Shown here: in pieces, positions 6,388 to 13,181 of the stretch
Numbering within the stretch: position 1 is the stretch's first letter
Layout of the letters: every line of letters begins with the position of its first letter
Assembly (NCBI GenBank): GCA_919901875.1
Contig: CAKKQG010000096.1
Coordinates: 1,726 to 14,906, forward strand
Direction: 5' to 3'
DNA from: Anaerolineales bacterium
Lineage (GTDB): Bacteria; Chloroflexota; Anaerolineae; Anaerolineales; VGOW01
DNA: 13,181 bases
Notes under the pieces: generated by a model
Database searches by the model: none
Seen by the model: only the letters and a program-made list of their open reading frames with translations
What the model was told of the DNA's origin: nothing
Made by a program: the position numbers and the translations under genes

Positions 6388-7353
6388 GTGTCCCTCCCTC
6401 AAAAAATCTCCTCCGCCCTCGCCCGCCGCGACTCTCTCCTCAATTCGACTCACACCGATACCTATCGTCTCATTCATCGCGCCGCCGATGGATTCCCTGA
6501 CCTGACCGTTGATCGCTACGCCGATGTTTTGATCGCCAATCTTTACAGTGCCGGACTCAAGGTGACGCCGCCTCTTGACCTGTTGCGTGAGATCGCCGAA
6601 AAGACTCACGCTCGATCTGTTTATATCAAATATCGCCCCACCGAAGCCAGCAAACTTTCCAAAGCGCAACTTGATTCACTCGCGCCACCCACGCCGATCA
6701 TCGGCGACCCCGTTGATCAAGTGATCGTCACAGAAAACGGAATCAAATTCATCATCCGCCCCGCCGATGGTTTAAGCAGCGGATTATTTTTGGATATGCG
6801 CGAGATGCGGGCGTGGGTTCGTGACAACGCTAAAGATAAAACCGTCTTGAACTGTTTTGCTTACACCTGCGGCTTCGGAGTGGCGGCTTTAGTAGGTGGC
6901 GCGACCCGCGCAGTGAACATTGATATTTCTAAAAAGTATTTGGAATGGGGAAAGGAAAATGCAACGCTTAACGGCTTCACGCCCGACCCTAAAGATTTTA
7001 TTCGCGGCGATGTGTTCGACTGGCTGAAACGATTCGGCAAGCGCGATCAAAAATTCGACATCGTGATTCTCGATCCGCCGCCCTACTCCACCACAAAAGA
7101 ATCGCGCTTTTCGATTCAGCGCGATTACGCCGATTTAGTGTCGCTCGCCGCCAAAGTTGTTGCGCCGAATGGCTACTTGATCGCTTGCGCCAACGCGGCA
7201 GAGGTAAGTGAAAAACAGTTTATGAGTCAGATTAAGAAAGTGATCGGTGAACAGTTATCAGTAAAGATCGCAGACATGAAGCATGAACCAGAAGTGGATT
7301 TCCCGAGTGAGGGGGAGCATTATTTAAAAATCGTGGTGATCAAGTTTGGTTAA
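6388..7353 (+). CDS. Class I SAM-dependent rRNA methyltransferase (RlmI/RlmK-like)
   Basis: The 321-residue protein matches the family of 23S rRNA cytosine-C5 methyltransferases. An N-terminal RNA-binding/EEHEAD-like part carries GFPDLTVDRYADVLIAN (about residues 35-51) and SSGLFLDMREMR. The Rossmann fold has motif I NCFAYTCGFGVAAL (from Asn155), an acidic VNIDIS turn, and motif IV DPPPY (from Asp229). A Cys in LIACANA could serve as catalytic nucleophile. It is shorter than E. coli RlmI (about 396 residues) and seems to lack the N-terminal PUA domain. The start is GTG at 6388: an in-frame stop at 6376 excludes anything further upstream, and no good ribosome site is visible. The exact target base is not determinable. 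Confidence 0.88.
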   Translation: MSLPQKISSALARRDSLLNSTHTDTYRLIHRAADGFPDLTVDRYADVLIANLYSAGLKVTPPLDLLREIAEKTHARSVYIKYRPTEASKLSKAQLDSLAPPTPIIGDPVDQVIVTENGIKFIIRPADGLSSGLFLDMREMRAWVRDNAKDKTVLNCFAYTCGFGVAALVGGATRAVNIDISKKYLEWGKENATLNGFTPDPKDFIRGDVFDWLKRFGKRDQKFDIVILDPPPYSTTKESRFSIQRDYADLVSLAAKVVAPNGYLIACANAAEVSEKQFMSQIKKVIGEQLSVKIADMKHEPEVDFPSEGEHYLKIVVIKFG

Positions 7354-7360
7354 AAAGTGA

Positions 7361-7389
7361 TTGACAACACTCGTTGATTTGAAGATAAT
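7361..7389 (+). promoter_or_regulatory. Near-consensus sigma-70 promoter after the methyltransferase gene
   Basis: TTGACA (7361-7366) is a perfect -35, followed by exactly 17 bases and GATAAT (7384-7389), a 5/6 -10. This is the best promoter in the window and lies only seven bases after a stop codon. It predicts transcription from about 7396, yet the next convincing start codon is at 7853. Confidence 0.65.
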
Positions 7390-7426
7390 GTTGACACTCC
7401 CCCCAGTAGCTTCGGCGAAAAGGTAC

Positions 7427-7448
7427 GAAGCCGCCGCAGGGCGGCTTC
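7427..7448. repeat. GC-rich hairpin, possibly an IS200/IS605-type end remnant
   Basis: GAAGCCGCC and GGCGGCTTC pair perfectly around the loop GCAG. Upstream at 7388-7402 stands ATGTTGACACTCCCC. By my recollection this resembles sequences next to the terminal hairpins of IS200/IS605 (tnpB-type) elements. No transposase or TnpB remnant is seen nearby, so this is only a possible solo end. Confidence 0.35.
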
Positions 7449-7551
7449 CGTGTTTTATAACGCGGTACATTCTCCAAACCCGCCTTATGGTAAAACCGAA
7501 TTCACGCGGCGTAATTTTGTAGCGCGGCGACTTCATCGCCGTGCGGCGGCT

Positions 7552-7583
7552 AGCAAAACCCGCGCAGGCGGGTTTCGCTTTTT
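7552..7583 (+). terminator. Intrinsic terminator in the gap before nifJ
   Basis: Stem AAACCCGC/GCGGGTTT (7556-7563 with 7568-7575), loop GCAG, extended by AGC/GCT past one mismatch, and followed by TTTTT (7579-7583). It would end transcripts starting at the promoter at 7361 or reading through from the methyltransferase gene, and so separate them from nifJ. Confidence 0.6.
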
Positions 7584-7659
7584 GTTGCCGCGAATTCATT
7601 CGCCTGCCCAAAACCCGAAGGGTCTTTCGCTGTTCTTCGCCCTTTGTTTTAAATCCCCA

Positions 7660-7701
7660 ACAAAGACCTGTGATGTTTAGCAAAACCTCACAGGTCTTTG
7701 T
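7660..7701. repeat. AAGACC-type modular hairpin, copy 2
   Basis: A 14-base perfect inverted repeat (7660-7673 with 7688-7701), left arm ACAAAGACCTGTGA, with an inner GTTT/AAAC stem (7675-7678 with 7683-7686) after one mismatch. It has the same outer AAGACC/GGTCTT and inner GTTT/AAACC blocks as the copies at 5187 and 12523, but the middle five bases are TGTGA instead of GCGTC. No T-run of terminator quality follows. Confidence 0.75.
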
Positions 7702-7733
7702 CATTCAAAAGTGGATACTAGTCATCCGAGATA

Positions 7734-7762
7734 CTGTCATATATCACTAGTGACTATGACAG
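7734..7762. promoter_or_regulatory. Near-perfect palindrome upstream of nifJ (candidate operator)
   Basis: CTGTCATA (7734-7741) and TATGACAG (7755-7762) flank a perfect ten-base palindrome, TCACTAGTGA (7744-7753), so almost the whole 29 bases are self-complementary with one extra base on the left. A related half, ATACTAGTCAT, lies just upstream near 7715-7725. It ends 90 bases before the nifJ start. The size and symmetry suit a dimeric regulator; which one is unknown. Confidence 0.45.
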
Positions 7763-7784
7763 AGGAGTAATAGGCTTACCTGAT

Positions 7785-7836
7785 AAGACCGACGCGGTTT
7801 ACAAGACCGACGCGGTCTTGCGAAGCACGTCGGTCT
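7785..7836. repeat. AAGACC-type repeat, rearranged copy in the nifJ leader
   Basis: AAGACCGACGCGGT occurs twice directly (7785-7798 and 7803-7816). The second copy pairs with CGTCGGTCT (7828-7836) through AGACCGACG (7804-7812). The middle block GACGC is the reverse complement of the GCGTC found in the left arms of the copies at 5187 and 12523, as if half-arms had been recombined. It ends seven bases before the nifJ ribosome site (GAGG, 7844-7847), so the hairpin could affect initiation. Confidence 0.65.
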
Positions 7837-7852
7837 AATAAACGAGGCGACT

Positions 7853-11434
<3,582 letters not shown>

Positions 11435-11437
11435 AAG

Positions 11438-11486
11438 CGTATTGCGTATTCCGTAAAACGTAACGGAATACGCAATACGAAATACG
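11438..11486. repeat. Heptamer-word hairpin repeat after nifJ
   Basis: Again 49 bases in seven 7-base words: CGTATTG, CGTATTC, two centre words beginning CGTAA, then GAATACG, CAATACG and AAATACG. It contains a perfect 17-base inverted repeat (11438-11454 with 11463-11479) with an eight-base loop. It starts four bases after the nifJ stop, and its last base begins the GGAG that may serve the next gene (12 bases before ATG 11502). No T-run follows, so read-through into the next gene is likely, with possible pausing or mRNA processing. Confidence 0.85.
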
Positions 11487-11501
11487 GAGCAAACTAAATT
11501 T

Positions 11502-12515
11502 ATGCCTGACCTTTCCACCACTTATCTCGGATTAAAACTGAGCAGCCCGCTCGTGCCGTCAGCCTCACCGTTATCAAAAAGTATTGACAACATCAAACGC
11601 ATGGAAGATGCCGGCGCCGCCGCCGTCGTGATGTATTCGCTTTTTGAAGAACAGATCAATCAAGAGAGTCACGAGTTAGATTATTACCTCACACACGGCG
11701 CAGAGAGCTACGCCGAAGCGACGAGCTACTTCCCCGAACCCAAAGAGTTCACGCTCACCCCCGATCAATATCTCGAACACATCCGCCAAGCGAAAGCCGC
11801 CGTCAAGATTCCGATCATCGGCAGCCTCAACGGAGTCTCTACCGGCGGTTGGGTCAAATACGCCCAGAAGATCGAGCAAGCCGGCGCGGACGCTTTGGAA
11901 CTCAACATTTATTTCATCCCGACCGACCCCCTACTGTCCAGTGTAGATATTGAATACAACTTACTTGATCTGGTGAACGATGTGCGGCGCACCGTGAAGA
12001 TTCCCCTCGCCGTGAAGCTGAGTCCGTTCTTCACCAATTTAACCAACGTCGTGCGCCGCCTCGACGAAACCGGCGTCAACGGACTCGTGCTGTTCAACCG
12101 TTTCTATCAACCTGATATTGATCTCGACTCACTCGAGGTAGTACCGCGCGTGACTCTCAGTTCGCCCTTCTCGCCTCACGCCATGCGTCTGCCTTTGCGC
12201 TGGATCGCCATTCTCTACGGACGCCTCAAAGCTGATCTCGCCGCCACCAGCGGAATCCACAACGCGCAGGATGTGTTGAAGATGCTGATGGCCGGCGCGA
12301 CGGTGACGATGATGGCAAGCGAGTTATTGAGCAACGGCATAGATCGACTCAAGGTGATCCGCCAAGACATGATCCAGTGGATGGAAGAACACGAATACGA
12401 CTCGGTGGCACAGATGCGCGGCAGCTTGAGCCAACAGTCAGTGAAGTTCCCCGCCGCGTTTGAACGAGCGCACTACATGAGGGCGATTACCAACTACGAA
12501 GTGCCGTGGAAGTAA
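11502..12515 (+). CDS. Dihydroorotate dehydrogenase-like FMN protein downstream of nifJ
   Basis: The 337-residue protein has the TIM-barrel of the PyrD/dihydropyrimidine-dehydrogenase family. FMN-site features are visible: the early strand [19 protein letters not shown] with Lys172, and [11 protein letters not shown]; the usual phosphate-binding GGI appears as [10 protein letters not shown]. In true class 1 enzymes the segment after ELN reads SCPN or SCPH and a catalytic Cys lies nearby. Here it is [13 protein letters not shown] (from Glu133), with no Cys. It is therefore probably not a pyrimidine-synthesis enzyme. Members of this subgroup are often encoded beside nifJ, which suggests a redox role linked to PFOR, not yet known to me. 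The likely ribosome site, GGAG at 11486-11489, is rather far (12 bases) from the ATG. A strong terminator follows eight bases after the stop. Confidence 0.88.
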   Translation: MPDLSTTYLGLKLSSPLVPSASPLSKSIDNIKRMEDAGAAAVVMYSLFEEQINQESHELDYYLTHGAESYAEATSYFPEPKEFTLTPDQYLEHIRQAKAAVKIPIIGSLNGVSTGGWVKYAQKIEQAGADALELNIYFIPTDPLLSSVDIEYNLLDLVNDVRRTVKIPLAVKLSPFFTNLTNVVRRLDETGVNGLVLFNRFYQPDIDLDSLEVVPRVTLSSPFSPHAMRLPLRWIAILYGRLKADLAATSGIHNAQDVLKMLMAGATVTMMASELLSNGIDRLKVIRQDMIQWMEEHEYDSVAQMRGSLSQQSVKFPAAFERAHYMRAITNYEVPWK

Positions 12516-12522
12516 CTTTCTC

Positions 12523-12562
12523 AAGACCGCGTCGGTTTCTAAAACCGACGCGGTCTTTTTTT
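12523..12562 (+). terminator. Intrinsic terminator after the nifJ operon (AAGACC-type hairpin, copy 3)
   Basis: A 16-base perfect stem (12523-12538 with 12542-12557), left arm AAGACCGCGTCGGTTT, loop CTA, and then an unbroken run of seven T's (12556-12562). This is a textbook Rho-independent terminator and closes the nifJ transcription unit. Its hairpin is nearly identical to the one at 5187-5219, which lacks the T-run. Confidence 0.9.
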
Positions 12563-12567
12563 ATGGA

Positions 12568-12573
12568 TATAAT
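12568..12573 (+). promoter_or_regulatory. Candidate -10 box for the FecR-domain lipoprotein gene
   Basis: A perfect TATAAT starts six bases after the terminator's T-run and 30 bases before the ATG at 12598. The -35 position, 17 bases upstream, falls in the terminator's right arm (CCGACG) and is poor. Transcription would start near 12580, leaving a short leader with AAGGA (12583-12587) as ribosome site. Confidence 0.4.
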
Positions 12574-12597
12574 GCACGCTATAAGGAATCACATCTC

Positions 12598-13181
12598 ATG
12601 TTCAATCGCACTATCGTCATTGCCCTATCCACACTCATCATCGCCGCTCTCGCCTGCAGCGCGCCGTTCATTGACGCCGGGCGCGCCGCCTCACTCTCGG
12701 AATTACGCAACTCGGTGCAGAGCAAAGGCGATGCCAACTCGCAATTTAAACTCGCCACCGATGGCGACAAGATCATTTCCAGTGGCGGCGTCAAAACCGG
12801 AAACGATTCGCGCGTGCGGATCAGCGTCACCGATGGCACCATCATCCGGCTCGGCGACAACACCGAATTTGTGCTGAAAGAACTTTCGGCAACGTCCAAC
12901 GATCCGATCACCAACATCACACTCGTCTCCGGCAGAATGTGGGTGGCAGTGACGAGCGCACTTGGCAACGGCAAGTTCGACGTGAACACGCCCGTCGGCG
13001 TTGCCACCGTGCGTGGATCATTTATGAGCGTAGAAATTTTTCAGGCAACGGGGCAGATGATCGTCACTTGCTTGGAAGGGTTATGTCGTTTGGCATCGTT
13101 AGCCTCCGGACGATTCGTTGATCTCAAGACAGCCGAACAATCCGAAATTCCAGGAACGGGTCAAGACCCGACTCCGCCGAA
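12598..13181 (+). CDS. FecR-domain lipoprotein, N-terminal part (runs off right edge)
   Basis: An open frame from ATG 12598 to the window end gives 194 residues. It begins with a positively charged, hydrophobic signal sequence ending AALAC, so Cys20 is a likely lipidation site. A FecR domain follows: KIISSGGVKTGNDSRVRI (about residues 58-75), then TIIRLGDNTEFVL, SGRMWVAV and FDVNTPVGVATVRGS (about 127-141). The end is Pro-rich (GTGQDPTPP). FecR domains outside iron signalling are common in surface or envelope proteins, where they probably act as binding or sensing modules; nothing here points to TonB or a sigma factor. AAGGA lies ten bases before the ATG. It is set apart from the nifJ operon by the terminator, so it is probably a separate unit. 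Confidence 0.85.
   Translation, partial: MFNRTIVIALSTLIIAALACSAPFIDAGRAASLSELRNSVQSKGDANSQFKLATDGDKIISSGGVKTGNDSRVRISVTDGTIIRLGDNTEFVLKELSATSNDPITNITLVSGRMWVAVTSALGNGKFDVNTPVGVATVRGSFMSVEIFQATGQMIVTCLEGLCRLASLASGRFVDLKTAEQSEIPGTGQDPTPP

Larger units (their letters stand above)
7396..7583 (+). ncRNA. Candidate structured small RNA of about 190 nt, unknown family
   Basis: The stretch lies between the strong promoter at 7361-7389 and an intrinsic terminator ending at 7583. It has no convincing coding frame: the longest open frame is Arg-rich, has no ribosome site and runs through the terminator. It folds locally into several hairpins: GCTTCG/CGAAGC (7409-7414 with 7426-7431), GAAGCCGCC/GGCGGCTTC (7427-7435 with 7440-7448), and a nine-base-pair stem with one G-U (7522-7530 with 7536-7544). 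I matched it to no known RNA family. It could instead be a prematurely terminated nifJ leader or a chance assembly of repeats. Confidence 0.3.

Noticed and set aside
7450..7680. Possible 76-residue protein in the gap before nifJ
   Set aside because: No ribosome site, Arg-rich composition typical of non-coding GC-rich DNA, and it runs through an intrinsic terminator and a hairpin repeat.
7324..7704. Minus-strand open frame of 126 codons in the gap before nifJ
   Set aside because: It overlaps the methyltransferase 3' end and is translated from the complement of several hairpin repeats; no recognisable domain.
7754..7770. Tiny frame starting ATGACAGAGGAG upstream of nifJ as a leader peptide
   Set aside because: Only four codons and no ribosome site before it. 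The similarity to the nifJ start (GACTATGAC) is probably chance, though GAGGAG here is striking.
12506..12877. Open frame of 123 codons after the DHODH-like gene
   Set aside because: It overlaps the end of that gene and the terminator, and is out of frame with the clear signal peptide and FecR domain starting at 12598.
13157..13170. CGGGTC/GACCCG inverted repeat near the right edge
   Set aside because: It lies inside the coding frame of the FecR-domain protein, has a two-base centre and no T-run; likely chance in GC-rich coding DNA.

Overview
The window looks like a piece of a bacterial chromosome of moderate GC content, most likely from an anaerobic or facultative member of the Chloroflexota (Anaerolineae-like). 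That placement is inferred from the gene mix and from the many short hairpin repeats between genes; no rRNA or other marker gene is present to confirm it. There are eight protein genes, two of them cut by the window edges.

Left arm, minus strand: a formate/nitrite channel (2045-1188) followed by the catalytic subunit of a molybdenum/tungsten formate dehydrogenase (1108 to beyond the left edge). The dehydrogenase reading frame meets a TGA at 40-38, exactly where this family has its active-site Sec/Cys. The frame continues beyond it with family sequence, and a six-base-pair hairpin with a GGUCU loop follows 12 nt downstream. This is therefore a selenocysteine codon with a bacterial SECIS element, not the end of the gene. 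A short divergent promoter region (about 2046-2259) separates this pair from the plus-strand genes.

Centre, plus strand: pyruvate, phosphate dikinase with an unusual coiled-coil-like insertion (2260-5178); a repeat-filled gap; a deazaflavin (F420)-dependent nitroreductase-family protein with an added C-terminal membrane helix (5307-5885); a small four-helix membrane protein (5906-6295); and an RlmI-like rRNA methyltransferase (6388-7353). A 499-base gap (7354-7852) follows. It holds a near-consensus promoter, several hairpins, an intrinsic terminator, a palindrome and repeat modules, and it may encode a small RNA.

Right arm, plus strand: full-length pyruvate:ferredoxin oxidoreductase (NifJ, 7853-11434), a dihydroorotate-dehydrogenase-like flavoprotein (11502-12515), a strong terminator, and the start of a FecR-domain lipoprotein (12598 to the right edge).

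Functionally the window centres on C1 and pyruvate metabolism: formate passage and oxidation or CO2 reduction, pyruvate to or from acetyl-CoA plus CO2 with ferredoxin, and pyruvate to or from PEP. A second theme is repeats. Three arrays are built from 7- or 8-base words arranged as hairpins, one of them lying in frame inside nifJ. A separate family of hairpins shares outer AAGACC and inner GGTTT blocks around a variable middle.
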